A stretch of 64,000 nt of DNA, from positions 8,866,001 to 8,930,000 of the forward strand of contig NZ_CP023699.1 in NCBI RefSeq assembly GCF_008704495.1. The letters are read 5' to 3'. The DNA comes from Streptomyces kanamyceticus (lineage in GTDB: Bacteria > Actinomycetota > Actinomycetes > Streptomycetales > Streptomycetaceae). Below the pieces are notes generated by a model that searched no databases, was not told the DNA's origin, and saw only the letters and a list, made by a program, of their open reading frames with translations. The position numbers were made by a program, and so were the translations under genes. Shown piece by piece: positions 42,817 through 51,865 of this stretch. The first letter of the stretch is position 1; each line of letters starts with the position of its first letter.

Positions 42817-44004
42817 TCAGCGCTGCTCGGGCGCGGCCTGAGCGGCGGTGTCGGGGCGTGCGTACGTACGCCCCTTCCACTGCGCCCCGCGCCCCCTGTA
42901 GTGCTGCACCGCCGAGTCCACGGTCATCAGGAGGTACAGGAACGCGGTGCCGGGAAGCAGCGGCGCGAGCAGGAGCGGCAGGCGGTAGTAGCGGAGCATC
43001 GGCAGGTACGTCGCGGTCATCACCAGCCAGGCGAGACCACCGGCCACCGTGGCCTCCGTGCTTCCTGCGGCGAGCCCCCAGACCAGCGTCACCGGGGGAG
43101 CGAGATACACCAGGGCGAGACCGGCGACCGTGCCGACCAGCAGCAGCGGGTTGTGCCGCAGTTGCGCGTACGCGCTGCGCGACACCATCCGCCACAGATC
43201 GCCCAGGTGCGGATAGGGGCGCACGCTGTCGACGCGCTCGGCGAGGCCGAGCCAGATGTGGCCGCCGGAGCGCTGCACCGCCCGCGCCAGTGCCACGTCG
43301 TCGATCACCGCGTGCCGGATCGCGTCCGGGATCCGTGCCCGCTCGGCGGCCGCCGTGCGCAGCAGCACGCAGCCGCCCGCGGCGGCGGCCGTGCGCGAGC
43401 CCTGCCGCGCGATCCACCGGAACGGATAGAGCTGCGCGAAGAAGTAGACGAAGGCCGGGACCACCAGGCGCTCCCACACGCTCTCCACGCGCAGCCTGGC
43501 CATCTGCGAGACGAGGTCGTAGCCGCCCGTCCCCGCCGCGGCCACCAACTCCCGCAGGCTGTCCGGCGCATGGGCGATGTCCGCGTCCGTCAGGAGCAGG
43601 TACTCGGGCTCACGCGCGCGTGCCAGGCCGATGCCGTGGCGTACCGCCCAGAGCTTGCCCGTCCACCCGGGCGGCGGCTCACCGGGCGAACCGACGGTCA
43701 GCGGCAGACCGCCGTGCCGCTCGGCCAGGGCGCGGGCCAGATCACCCGTCCCGTCCGAACTGCCGTCGTCGACAAGGAAGATCTCGGCCCGACCCGGATA
43801 GTCCTGCGCGAGGAGCGAGGGCAGGCTCTCGGAGAGGACGGCCGCCTCGTCGCGGGCGGGGACGACGACACAGACCGACGGCCAGCGGGCGGGTTCCCCG
43901 CGCGGTGGCAGACGCACGTCCGTACGCCAGAAGAAGCCCTGCCCCAACAACAGCCACAGCCACACGGCAAGCGATCCGGCGGCGATCCACGCAACGGCGC
44001 TCAT
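42817..44004 (-). CDS. glycosyltransferase family 2, HpnB-like
   Basis: A 395-residue membrane glycosyltransferase: one N-terminal membrane segment, GT-A fold with VCVVVPARDEAAVLSESLPSLLAQDYPG, the DxD motif in LLLTDADIAHAP, the ED-like acceptor motif in VIDDVALARAV, and C-terminal membrane segments. It is most like the hopene-associated HpnB group, yet the hopanoid genes are not nearby. Its stop lies 5 bp from the TerD stop (convergent). Confidence 0.85.
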   Translation of the reverse strand: MSAVAWIAAGSLAVWLWLLLGQGFFWRTDVRLPPRGEPARWPSVCVVVPARDEAAVLSESLPSLLAQDYPGRAEIFLVDDGSSDGTGDLARALAERHGGLPLTVGSPGEPPPGWTGKLWAVRHGIGLARAREPEYLLLTDADIAHAPDSLRELVAAAGTGGYDLVSQMARLRVESVWERLVVPAFVYFFAQLYPFRWIARQGSRTAAAAGGCVLLRTAAAERARIPDAIRHAVIDDVALARAVQRSGGHIWLGLAERVDSVRPYPHLGDLWRMVSRSAYAQLRHNPLLLVGTVAGLALVYLAPPVTLVWGLAAGSTEATVAGGLAWLVMTATYLPMLRYYRLPLLLAPLLPGTAFLYLLMTVDSAVQHYRGRGAQWKGRTYARPDTAAQAAPEQR

Positions 44005-44062
44005 CCGCCGAAGTCTGCCCCACACCACGGTGCCTGTGGGGCCCATCGACTATGGTGACCGG

Positions 44063-44863
44063 GTGAAGATCGCGCTCATGGACTCCGGTATCGGACTGCT
44101 CGCCGCGGCCGCGGAGGTGCGCCGCCTGCGACCCGACGCCGAGCTCGTTCTCTCCTCGGACCCGGACGGACTGCCGTGGGGACCGCGTACTCCGGAGGAC
44201 ATCACCCGGTGCTCCCTCACGGTCGCCGAGGCCGCGGCGGCCCATCGCCCCGACGCGCTGATCGTCGCCTGCAACACCGCTTCCGTGCACGCGCTCCCCG
44301 CGCTGCGCGCCCGCCTGGAGCCCGGCATCCCGGTCATCGGGACCGTCCCCGCGATCAAGCCCGCCGCCGCCAGCGGCGGACCCGTGGCCATCTGGGCCAC
44401 CCCCGCCACCACCGGCAGCCCCTATCAGCGGAACCTCATCGAACAGTTCTCGGGCGGCGCCGCCGTCACCGAGGTGCCCTGCCCCGGGCTCGCCGACGCC
44501 GTGCAGTACGCCGACGAGCGGGCCATCGACGAGACGATCGCCGCCGCGGCCGCCCTCACCCCGCCCGAGGTAAGGATCGTCGTCCTGGGCTGCACCCATT
44601 ACGAGCTGGTCGCGGAGCGTATCCGCGCCGCCGTGCAGCAGCCCGGCCTGCCGCCCCTCGTCCTGCACGGCTCAGCCGGAGCGGTCGCCGCCCAGGCACT
44701 GCGCAGGGCGGGCGAGCGCCCCGGTACGGGCCCCGGCACAGACTCCGCCGCCGGTCTCCCGGGCCTGACGGTCCTGCTCAGCGGCCGCGAGGAGCAGCTC
44801 CCGCAGGCGGCGCTCGCGTACGCCGAGGGGCGCATGCTCGCGGCGGTCAGCCCGGCGCTCTGA
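44063..44863 (+). CDS. aspartate/glutamate racemase family protein
   Basis: A 266-residue MurI-like protein: IALMDSGIGLLAA at the N-terminus and the two catalytic Cys, Cys70 in IVACNTAS and Cys177 in VLGCTHYEL. True MurI has DSGVGG; here the second Gly is Leu, so this is a divergent relative. It may supply D-glutamate or another D-amino acid, or act as a back-up enzyme. GTG 44063. Confidence 0.83.
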   Translation: MKIALMDSGIGLLAAAAEVRRLRPDAELVLSSDPDGLPWGPRTPEDITRCSLTVAEAAAAHRPDALIVACNTASVHALPALRARLEPGIPVIGTVPAIKPAAASGGPVAIWATPATTGSPYQRNLIEQFSGGAAVTEVPCPGLADAVQYADERAIDETIAAAAALTPPEVRIVVLGCTHYELVAERIRAAVQQPGLPPLVLHGSAGAVAAQALRRAGERPGTGPGTDSAAGLPGLTVLLSGREEQLPQAALAYAEGRMLAAVSPAL

Positions 44864-44958
44864 GCCCGCGCGGACTCCGCGGCCCCGCACCGCGGCCGTA
44901 GGGAGTAACCCTCCGCGACGCGGTGCCTTCGCAGCGGAACGTGAGTAGTCTCGAAGGC

Positions 44959-45507
44959 ATGAGGGACCACGCCCCCGAGGAGCGGGCCACCGCCGACAGC
45001 CCGCCCGACGTCTGGACCGGCCGCGCGACCAACCGCGTGCAGTGGCTGCTCGCCTGCGCGGGCGCCGCCTGCCTCGCGCTCGGCATCGAGCTCGCGGTCG
45101 ACTCCATGTGGACATCGGGCGTAGCGCCGCTCGCCATGTCCGTCGTCGGGTGCATCGCCGTCGGGCTCCTGATGCTCTTCGGGACGCTCGCCTTCGTCCA
45201 TGTGGCCGTCAAGGTCGACAAGGACTCGCTCGAAGTGCGCTGCGGCCATCTGGGCCTGCCGCGCCGCAGCATCCCGCTCTCCCACGTCGTCGGCGCCGAA
45301 TTCGCGCCGGCGGTCACGCCCCGTCAGTGGGGCGGCTGGGGGTATCGCTGGCGGCCGGAGAAGGGCACCGCCGTCGTCGTCCGCCGTGGCGAGGGCCTGG
45401 TGCTCAGCCTCGGCGACGGCCACAAGTTCACGGTCACCGTCGACAACGCGGAATCGGCCGTGCGCGCCATCAGGTACCGCCTGGGCCTCGCTGGCAACGC
45501 GGCGTAA
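44959..45507 (+). CDS. hypothetical membrane protein
   Basis: A 182-residue protein with two membrane segments (about residues 29-48 and 53-80), followed by a soluble C-terminal part with PH-like beta strands (VKVDKDSLEVRCGHLGLPRRSIPLSHVVGAEF). This plan resembles DUF3093/bPH-type membrane proteins of actinobacteria, but the assignment is not certain. ATG 44959. Confidence 0.7.
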   Translation: MRDHAPEERATADSPPDVWTGRATNRVQWLLACAGAACLALGIELAVDSMWTSGVAPLAMSVVGCIAVGLLMLFGTLAFVHVAVKVDKDSLEVRCGHLGLPRRSIPLSHVVGAEFAPAVTPRQWGGWGYRWRPEKGTAVVVRRGEGLVLSLGDGHKFTVTVDNAESAVRAIRYRLGLAGNAA

Positions 45508-45553
45508 CAGCGGCTCAGCGCCCCACAGCGGCTCAGCGCCGCTGCCGCCCCGG
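45507..45553. repeat. 16-bp direct repeat with hairpin at convergent ends
   Basis: ACAGCGGCTCAGCGCC occurs at 45507-45522 and 45525-45540; the second copy plus following bases (CAGCGGC-TCAGC-GCCGCTG) can fold into a 7-bp stem. It lies between the stops of the convergent membrane protein and O-antigen-ligase-like genes and may act as a two-way terminator. Confidence 0.5.
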
Positions 45554-45561
45554 CCCGCACG

Positions 45562-46695
45562 TCAAGGTGCCCTCGGTTCGTCCGTCAGGGGACGCGCCGT
45601 CGCGATCCCCGCGAGCACACCCGCGCCTGTCGTCACCGCCGTCACGCTGAGCGCGTTGCCCACCGCGGCCACGGCTGTCAGCGCGGTCAGGGCCGCGCCC
45701 GCCGACAGGACGACCTGGGTGGAGCGCGGCGAGCGCCACAGGGCGTAGAGCAGCCAGCAGAACACCGCGGCGAGCAGTGCCGCTCCCACCACCCCTTGCT
45801 CCGAAGCCAGCTGAAGCGGCGCCGAATGCGGTTTGCCGTCGGCCAGGACGTCGTCGGCGTGCACCGGGCTGACCTCGCCGAACCGGCCGGGTCCTACCCC
45901 CATGGCGGGCTCGCGCGTCGCGAGGCCGAGCGCGTCCTGCCACAGCAGCACACGGTGCCGGCCGAGCTGCCCCTCCAGGGGAGCCGTGAGCCCGTCCGGC
46001 AGCGTCTCGTCGGCCACCGCCACGGACACCCCGGTCACCAGGAGCGCGCTCACCGCGAGGACCGCGAGGGCGGGCGCCCTGCGCCGGGTCAGGGCGGTGG
46101 CGAGCGAGCAGAGCAGGACGACGGCGCAGCCGACGAAGCCGAACAGCGAGCCGAGCGCGGCGGCCGCGCCGGTGATGCCCACGGCGAGCAGCCGCAGCGC
46201 CAGGCACGCTGAGGGAGTCCGCGCCGCCCACGCCGCACAGCAGGCCGCGCCCGCGGCCAGGACGAGGAGCGCGGCGGTGGCACCGGCCAGGCCGAGCGGG
46301 GAGGTGAGTCCGAGCGGGACGTGCGGTGCGGCCGCGGCGAGGCCGAGCCCCACGAGCGCGCCCGCGCACGGGGCCGCGACCGGGAGCAGCGCCCCGCAGA
46401 TCCGGCCGCCCGCGTAGCCCGCGGCCACCGCGAGCACCGCGAGCAGCACACCCTCGGGACTTCCGCCGCGCACCCCCGCGGTGATCAGCGCCCAGGCGGC
46501 GCACGCACCGAGCAGCGCCACGCCGGTCGCGTCGGACGCGCCCCGCCGCTCGTGCACCTCTGTCGGACCGGCCGCAGCGGCCGTCCCCATTGACCCCACC
46601 CCGTCGCCCCCCGGTGTATGACGGGCCCCGGACGGCGCCGTCGGCGCGGGCGGGTCCGCCGCGGCGGACCGGCCGTTCGTCCGGGACTCGGCCAC
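45562..46695 (-). CDS. O-antigen ligase-like membrane protein
   Basis: A 377-residue protein with about ten membrane segments after a 50-residue disordered N-terminus. The block RVLLWQDALGLATREPAMGVGPGRFGEVSP...PHSAPLQLASEQGVVG is the Wzy_C/O-antigen ligase signature (periplasmic loop plus H-x-x-x-L). In Streptomyces these proteins may ligate or polymerise surface glycans. No glycan operon is next to it. Confidence 0.82.
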   Translation of the reverse strand: MAESRTNGRSAAADPPAPTAPSGARHTPGGDGVGSMGTAAAAGPTEVHERRGASDATGVALLGACAAWALITAGVRGGSPEGVLLAVLAVAAGYAGGRICGALLPVAAPCAGALVGLGLAAAAPHVPLGLTSPLGLAGATAALLVLAAGAACCAAWAARTPSACLALRLLAVGITGAAAALGSLFGFVGCAVVLLCSLATALTRRRAPALAVLAVSALLVTGVSVAVADETLPDGLTAPLEGQLGRHRVLLWQDALGLATREPAMGVGPGRFGEVSPVHADDVLADGKPHSAPLQLASEQGVVGAALLAAVFCWLLYALWRSPRSTQVVLSAGAALTALTAVAAVGNALSVTAVTTGAGVLAGIATARPLTDEPRAP

Positions 46696-46828
46696 ACGCT
46701 AACGGCTGGCGCCGCGGTGCGGGAGTCACTTGCGCAGGAACGATACGGCGGGTGGCTCGGCGGACGGCTCGGCCGGGCCCCGCCGACCACGCTGTCGGCG
46801 CCCAGGTGAGGCGCCGTACACTCCCCGA

Positions 46829-48460
46829 GTGACCGCCACCACCACTCCCGTGGACGAGCCGGGCAGGCTCGACCCGGAGCCCGCGCAGGCCCCCCGTGCC
46901 GCGCGCGTTCTGCGTCGTCTCGTGCCCGCCGCCGCGGCGGCCCTCTCCGGAGTGCTGCTCTACGTAAGTTTTCCGCCCCGCACCCTGTGGTGGCTCTCCC
47001 TGCCCGCCTTCGCCGTGTTCGCGTGGTGTCTGCGCGGCCGCACCTGGAAGGCCGGACTCGGCCTCGGCTACCTCTTCGGTCTCGGCTTCCTGCTGCCGCT
47101 GCTCGTCTGGACCGGCGTCGAGGTCGGCCCCGCACCGTGGCTGGCGCTCGCCGCCATCGAGGCGGTCTTCGTCGCCCTGGTGGGCGCGGGCATCACGGCC
47201 GTCTCCCGGCTGCCCGGCTACCCGCTGTGGGCGGCGGCGCTGTGGGTCGCGGGGGAGGCGGCACGCGCGCGTGTGCCGTTCAACGGATTCCCGTGGGGCA
47301 AGGTCGCCTTCGGCCAGGCCGACGGCGTCTTCCTGCCGCTCGCGGCGCTCGGCGGCACCCCCGTACTCGGCTTCGCGGTGGTGCTCTGCGGATTCGGGCT
47401 CTACGAGGTCGTGCGCCGGATCCTCGACGCCCGCGACGCCGACGGCGTACTGGACGTACGCGGCGTACGACGCGGGGCGACGGCCGTGGCCGTACTCAGC
47501 GTGCTCGTTCCGCTCGCCGGTGCCTTCGCGGCGCGCCCGCTCGTCAGCGACAAGGCCGAGGACGGCACGGCGACCGTCGCCGCCGTCCAGGGCAACGTCC
47601 CGCGCGCGGGGCTCGCCTTCAACGCGCAGCGCCGCGCGGTCCTCGACCACCACGTGCGCGAGACCGAGCGCCTCGCCGCCGAGGTGAAGGAGGGCAAGGT
47701 CAAGCGCCCCGACTTCGTCCTGTGGCCGGAGAACTCCTCCGACATCGACCCGTTCACCAACCCCGACGCCCGCGCGGAGATCGACAACGCGGTCGACGCC
47801 ATCGGAGTGCCCCTCTCCGTAGGCGGCGTCGTCGAGACCAAGGACGGCAAGCTCTTCAACGAGCAGATCCTGTGGGACCCGAAGAAGGGCCCCACCTCTA
47901 CGTACGACAAGCGGCAGATCCAGCCGTTCGGCGAGTACATCCCGCTGCGCTCCTTCATCGGCCTGCTCAGCAGCGACATCGGCAAGGTGCGGCAGGACTT
48001 CAGCAGGGGCAGCGAGCCGGGCGTCTTCACCATGGCGGGCACCAAGGTGGGCATCGCCACCTGCTACGAGGCGGCCTTCGACTGGGCCGTGCGCGACACC
48101 GTCACGCACGGCGCGCAGGTGCTCTCGGTGCCGAGCAACAACGCCACGTTCGACCGCAGCGAGATGACCTACCAGCAGCTCGCGATGTCCCGGATCCGCG
48201 CGGTCGAGCACAGCCGTGCCGTGGCGGTGCCGGTGACCAGCGGCGTCAGCGCCGTGATCATGCCGGACGGCGAAGTCGTCGCGAAGACGAAGTGGTTCAC
48301 CGCCGACACGCTCGTCGAGGACGTCCCGCTGCGCTCCTCGCAGACCCCCGCGACCAAGCTCGGCGTCCTGCCCGAGGGCATCATCGTGCTGATCGCGGCC
48401 GCCGGACTCGGCTGGGCCGTGACGTCGGCGGCGCGCGCCAGGAGGGCCCGGCAGGCGTGA
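46829..48460 (+). CDS. lnt: apolipoprotein N-acyltransferase
   Basis: A 543-residue membrane enzyme of lipoprotein maturation: about seven membrane segments to residue 215, then a nitrilase domain with the triad Glu301 (WPENSSD), Lys361 (YDKRQIQPFGEY) and Cys412 (GIATCYEAAF), and a final membrane segment. It transfers a third acyl chain to the N-terminal Cys of lipoproteins. Streptomyces usually have two Lnt homologues of partial activity. GTG 46829 is the start. It would act on the lipoproteins coded in this window (23061, 51866, 61234). Confidence 0.92.
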   Translation: MTATTTPVDEPGRLDPEPAQAPRAARVLRRLVPAAAAALSGVLLYVSFPPRTLWWLSLPAFAVFAWCLRGRTWKAGLGLGYLFGLGFLLPLLVWTGVEVGPAPWLALAAIEAVFVALVGAGITAVSRLPGYPLWAAALWVAGEAARARVPFNGFPWGKVAFGQADGVFLPLAALGGTPVLGFAVVLCGFGLYEVVRRILDARDADGVLDVRGVRRGATAVAVLSVLVPLAGAFAARPLVSDKAEDGTATVAAVQGNVPRAGLAFNAQRRAVLDHHVRETERLAAEVKEGKVKRPDFVLWPENSSDIDPFTNPDARAEIDNAVDAIGVPLSVGGVVETKDGKLFNEQILWDPKKGPTSTYDKRQIQPFGEYIPLRSFIGLLSSDIGKVRQDFSRGSEPGVFTMAGTKVGIATCYEAAFDWAVRDTVTHGAQVLSVPSNNATFDRSEMTYQQLAMSRIRAVEHSRAVAVPVTSGVSAVIMPDGEVVAKTKWFTADTLVEDVPLRSSQTPATKLGVLPEGIIVLIAAAGLGWAVTSAARARRARQA

Positions 48461-48508
48461 CCCCGGAGGCCGGCGGGAGCGGCGACGGGACACCGTTAGG
48501 GTCGGTCC

Positions 48509-48988
48509 ATGGCTACTCCCGACTTCATCACCGCACTCCGTGCCGACGCGGGGCAGCAGTTGCTCTGGCTGCCCGGAATCACCGCCATCGTCTTCGACGA
48601 CGAGGGACGAGTGCTGCTCGGACGACGTTCCGACAACGGCAAGTGGTCGGTGATCGGCGGGATCCCCGACCCGGGGGAGCAGCCCGCCGAGTGCGCCGTG
48701 CGCGAGGTGTTCGAGGAGACGGCGGTGCGCTGCGTGGTGGAGCGGGTGGTCCTGGTGCAGGCGCTGAAGCCCGTCACCTACCCCAACGGCGACACCTGCC
48801 AGTTCATGGACATCACCCTGCGCTGCCGTGCCGTCGGCGGCGAGGCGCGCGTCAATGACGACGAGTCGCTCGAAGTGGCGTGGTTCGACGTGGACGCGCT
48901 GCCGCGGCTCCACGAGTTCTCGGCGTACCGGATCAAGCAGGCCCTGTCGGACGAGCCCACCTGGTTCGAGCCGGCCGTCGTGGAGTGA
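48509..48988 (+). CDS. Nudix hydrolase
   Basis: A 159-residue single-domain Nudix protein with the box GGIPDPGEQPAECAVREVFEETAV, complete for G-x5-E-x7-REVxEE. Substrate cannot be fixed; small actinobacterial Nudix enzymes often clean oxidised nucleotides or ADP-ribose. It follows lnt by 48 bp and may be read through from it. Confidence 0.9.
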   Translation: MATPDFITALRADAGQQLLWLPGITAIVFDDEGRVLLGRRSDNGKWSVIGGIPDPGEQPAECAVREVFEETAVRCVVERVVLVQALKPVTYPNGDTCQFMDITLRCRAVGGEARVNDDESLEVAWFDVDALPRLHEFSAYRIKQALSDEPTWFEPAVVE

Positions 48989-49044
48989 TCGCGGACGACA
49001 GTGATCGGGGAGTGCGAAGAACTCGGGCAGGCGGAGGTCGGACA

Positions 49045-49755
49045 GTGGGGCACAGGGTCTACGCCCAGGGACTGCGGGCGCTCGCCTGCGCCCTGATGGC
49101 CTGGCAGGTCTGGCTGGTGTGGCACATCAGCACCTATGACGCGTCGACGGTCCAGTGGACCTGCGACGGCACGGGCAGCTGCGGCAGCGACCAGTTCGCG
49201 GGCGTGGCGCCGCTGGTCGGGATCGCTTCCGCGGTCCTGCTCGGCTTCCTTTCGGCGCGGTTCCTGCAGCGCGCCACGGCGGGCGTGGTGGTCGTGTTCT
49301 GCGCGCTCGCCGCGGCCGTCGGCTGGTACGACGCGGTCGCCGCGGGCCGCGTGGAGTACGCGACGGTGACCGACTTCCACCTCGTCCTGCCGATCAAGGC
49401 CCTTTCCGTATCGGCCTGGCTGACCTTCCTGTGGTCGGTCGCGGGGGCGGGCTGCCTCGCCGCGTGCTGGGGCGCCGCCGTGAGCGTCCGGCGCACCGCC
49501 GTGCTGCGCAGACTCTCCCGCCGGTACACCACCGCGGAGGCCAAGCTGGAGGGCTGGCGCACCGTCAGCCGCTCGTACGGCGAGGCCGTCGTCGTCTTCA
49601 CCGACGCCGGGGGCCTGGAGCACCAGGTGCCCACCGTCGTCGAACGGATCGCCCTGGACCGGCCCGTGCTCGCCGTGTACGACGCCGACCGCCCCGCCGA
49701 CCCCGACCGCACCAGGGTCGCCGTTCCCCGCAAGAGGCTGCTGCGCATCTCATGA
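49045..49755 (+). CDS. membrane protein, DUF3592-like
   Basis: A 236-residue protein with four membrane segments in the first 155 residues and a soluble C-terminal part of about 80 residues (EGWRTVSRSYGEAVVVFTDAGGLEHQVPTVV). A Cys pair (CDGTGSC) in the first outer loop may form a disulfide. GTG 49045 follows GGAGG at seven bases. It overlaps the next gene (ATGA). Confidence 0.7.
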   Translation: MGHRVYAQGLRALACALMAWQVWLVWHISTYDASTVQWTCDGTGSCGSDQFAGVAPLVGIASAVLLGFLSARFLQRATAGVVVVFCALAAAVGWYDAVAAGRVEYATVTDFHLVLPIKALSVSAWLTFLWSVAGAGCLAACWGAAVSVRRTAVLRRLSRRYTTAEAKLEGWRTVSRSYGEAVVVFTDAGGLEHQVPTVVERIALDRPVLAVYDADRPADPDRTRVAVPRKRLLRIS

Positions 49756-50399
49756 ACGCTTCGACTCCCTCCCTGACGTCCTCGGTCCGCAGGTTCGTCG
49801 CGCCGCCCGCCCTCGCGGGCGCCCTCGTCGTGGCCGCCGCGCTCGCCACGCTGGCCCAGGGCATCATCGGTGGCACCACCTGGGTGCTCCTGGTCGGCCT
49901 CACCGCCACCGCCGTCGTCCTCGCCCTTCTGGGCAGCCTCGCCGACAGCGGGTACGGGCCCGGCGTCGCGTCCGGACTGCGGTCGGGCGGGCCGCGCGCC
50001 CACGCGCCCGCCGTCGTGCACGGGGTGCGCGCGGTGCACCGGAGCACCGGGGCGGCCGTCGTGGACGGGCAGCGGCAGAGCAGCGTCTTCGTCTTCGACC
50101 TGACGGTCGTCCCCGACGAGGGCCCCGCCTTCCGTGTCGCCGTGCGCCACCCCCTCGACGTACAAGGCCTGCTGCACCGGACCAGGGCCGTCGTCGAGTA
50201 CGACCCCGAGCAGCCCTGGCGGGTGATCCTGCCGAACGACCCGCCGCGCCCCCTGCTGGCCCGCGCGCAGCTGCTCGACGACGAGGCCGCGCACGGCGCG
50301 TCGCGGCCCGCCCGAGGACTGCCGCCGGGCGCCCACCCGCTGGTGACGGGCGCGATCCTCGCGGCGCTGCTCACGGTGCTCGTGCGCCTTGCGGGCTGA
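49752..50399 (+). CDS. membrane protein
   Basis: A 215-residue protein: two N-terminal membrane segments (about 18-38, 42-64), a soluble beta-rich domain (VVDGQRQSSVFVFDLTVVPDEGPAFRVAVRHPLD) of the DUF3592-like kind, and a last membrane segment at the C-terminus. Its start overlaps the preceding stop by 4 bp and both proteins have similar outer domains, so they probably form a complex. Function unknown. Confidence 0.72.
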   Translation: MNASTPSLTSSVRRFVAPPALAGALVVAAALATLAQGIIGGTTWVLLVGLTATAVVLALLGSLADSGYGPGVASGLRSGGPRAHAPAVVHGVRAVHRSTGAAVVDGQRQSSVFVFDLTVVPDEGPAFRVAVRHPLDVQGLLHRTRAVVEYDPEQPWRVILPNDPPRPLLARAQLLDDEAAHGASRPARGLPPGAHPLVTGAILAALLTVLVRLAG

Positions 50400-50429
50400 G
50401 CCGACGGCTCCGTTAGCCTTTGGGGCACG

Positions 50430-51623
50430 ATGAACGACCGTTTGAGCACGTCATGGGGCGCGTACGACCTCACCCGCTTTCCCGCGGACCCACGGGACCA
50501 TCTGCGCGCCTGGTCCGCCGCCGACGCCTATCTGCTGCGGCACCTCGCGGGGGAGGAGGGGGCGCCCGCCGTCGACCTCACCGGGACGGTGGTCGTCGTC
50601 GGCGACCGCTGGGGCGCGCTGACGACCGCGCTCGCCGGGCACGAGCCCGTGCAGATCACCGACTCCTTCCTGGCCCGCCAGGCGACCCGGGCCAATCTGG
50701 CCCGGGCAGGGCACACGCCGGACGAGACGCGGCTCCTGACGACCAGGGACGCCCCGCCCGCATCCGGTGCGGAGGGCGGCGGCGTCGACGTGCTGCTGAT
50801 CCGTGTACCGAAGAGCCTCGCGCTCCTGGAGGACCAGCTGCACCGGATCGCGCCCGCCCTGCACGCGGGCACGGTCGTCATCGGCACCGGCATGGTCACC
50901 GAGATCCACACCTCGACCCTGGAGCTGTTCGAGCGGATCATCGGGCCGACGAAGACGTCGCTGGCCCGGCAGAAGGCGCGGCTCATCTTCAGCACGCCGG
51001 ATCCGGCAGCGGCGGCGGGGCCGAGCCCCTGGCCGCGCACGTACACGCTGCCCGCCGACTCCGGGGCGGGCGCGGGCCTGACCGTCGTCAACCACGCCGG
51101 GATCTTCTGCGCCGAACGGCTCGACATCGGCACCCGCTTCTTCCTCAAGCACCTGCCGCGCGCCCGCGCCGGTGCGCACGTCGTGGACCTCGGCTGCGGC
51201 AACGGCGTGCTCGGCACCGCGGCGTCCGTCGCCGCCCCCGACGCCACGGTCACCTTCATCGACGAGTCCTTCCAGGCCGTCGCCTCCGCCGAGGCCACCT
51301 TCCGCGCCAACGCCGCCGAGGGCGCCGAGGCGGAGTTCGTGGCCGGGGACGCGCTCGCCGCCGTGCCGCCCGGCACCGTGGACCTGGTCCTGAACAACCC
51401 GCCCTTCCACAGCCACCAGGCGACGACCGGCGCGACCGCGTGGCGGATGTTCAGCGGCGCCCGTGCGGCCCTGCGCCCCGGCGGCGAACTGTGGGTCGTC
51501 GGCAATCGCCATCTGGGCTACCACCTGAAGCTGCGCAAGCTCTTCGGGAACGCGCAGGTCATGGCGAGCGACCCGAAGTTCGTGGTGCTACGGGCGGTGA
51601 AGGGCGAGCGCGGCGGGCGGTGA
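50430..51623 (+). CDS. class I SAM-dependent methyltransferase, RlmG/RsmC-like
   Basis: A 397-residue protein of two related halves, as in RsmC and RlmG (guanine-N2 methyltransferases of 16S/23S rRNA). The N-terminal half is degenerate; the C-terminal half carries motif I VVDLGCGNGVLG and the catalytic motif NNPPFH, diagnostic for N2-guanine methylation. It is a normal length for the family. ATG 50430. Confidence 0.87.
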   Translation: MNDRLSTSWGAYDLTRFPADPRDHLRAWSAADAYLLRHLAGEEGAPAVDLTGTVVVVGDRWGALTTALAGHEPVQITDSFLARQATRANLARAGHTPDETRLLTTRDAPPASGAEGGGVDVLLIRVPKSLALLEDQLHRIAPALHAGTVVIGTGMVTEIHTSTLELFERIIGPTKTSLARQKARLIFSTPDPAAAAGPSPWPRTYTLPADSGAGAGLTVVNHAGIFCAERLDIGTRFFLKHLPRARAGAHVVDLGCGNGVLGTAASVAAPDATVTFIDESFQAVASAEATFRANAAEGAEAEFVAGDALAAVPPGTVDLVLNNPPFHSHQATTGATAWRMFSGARAALRPGGELWVVGNRHLGYHLKLRKLFGNAQVMASDPKFVVLRAVKGERGGR

Positions 51624-51711
51624 AGGCCGACGGGCGATGGTGACCCACCCTGCGCCAGGGAGCGGGGTGGGTCGTACGAGGGCGGTCGGCGGCCGCGCCG
51701 TGCGCGCCACA

Positions 51712-51816
51712 GCGGTGCGCCAGGCCATGGCCGACGCGCGCACCTGCCACCACTCCTGGATCCGCGAGCACGGCACCGACCTGCCCGAGGTGGCCGACTG
51801 GGCGTGGCCCTTCTGA
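51712..51816 (+). pseudogene. relic of phosphoketolase C-terminus
   Basis: The frame ending with TGA at 51814-51816 reads AVRQAMADARTCHHSWIREHGTDLPEVADWAWPF, which matches the usual end of phosphoketolase (REHG-x-D-x-PEV-x-DW-x-WP). No upstream part of the enzyme exists: the frame before about 51700 is unrelated and the methyltransferase gene ends at 51623. It looks like the leftover of a deleted or moved xfp gene of about 2.4 kb. ATG 51727 lies inside it, but there is no ribosome site of note. Confidence 0.75.
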
Positions 51817-51865
51817 CTCCCCTACGATCACGTGCCGGGAGCGGCGCGAAGGGGGAAGCGGAACC

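Noticed and set aside
42817..44004. HpnB-like glycosyltransferase as a sign of a hopanoid cluster.
   Set aside because: No squalene or hopene genes occur within the window.
45533..48913. Open frame of over 1100 codons on the minus strand across lnt.
   Set aside because: It is antisense to clear Lnt and O-antigen-ligase genes; its protein is full of His/Arg/Gly-rich low-complexity sequence typical of the mirror frame of high-G+C genes.
51727..51816. Thirty-codon ORF as a real small gene.
   Set aside because: Its sequence matches the end of phosphoketolase and has no ribosome site, so a relic is the better reading.
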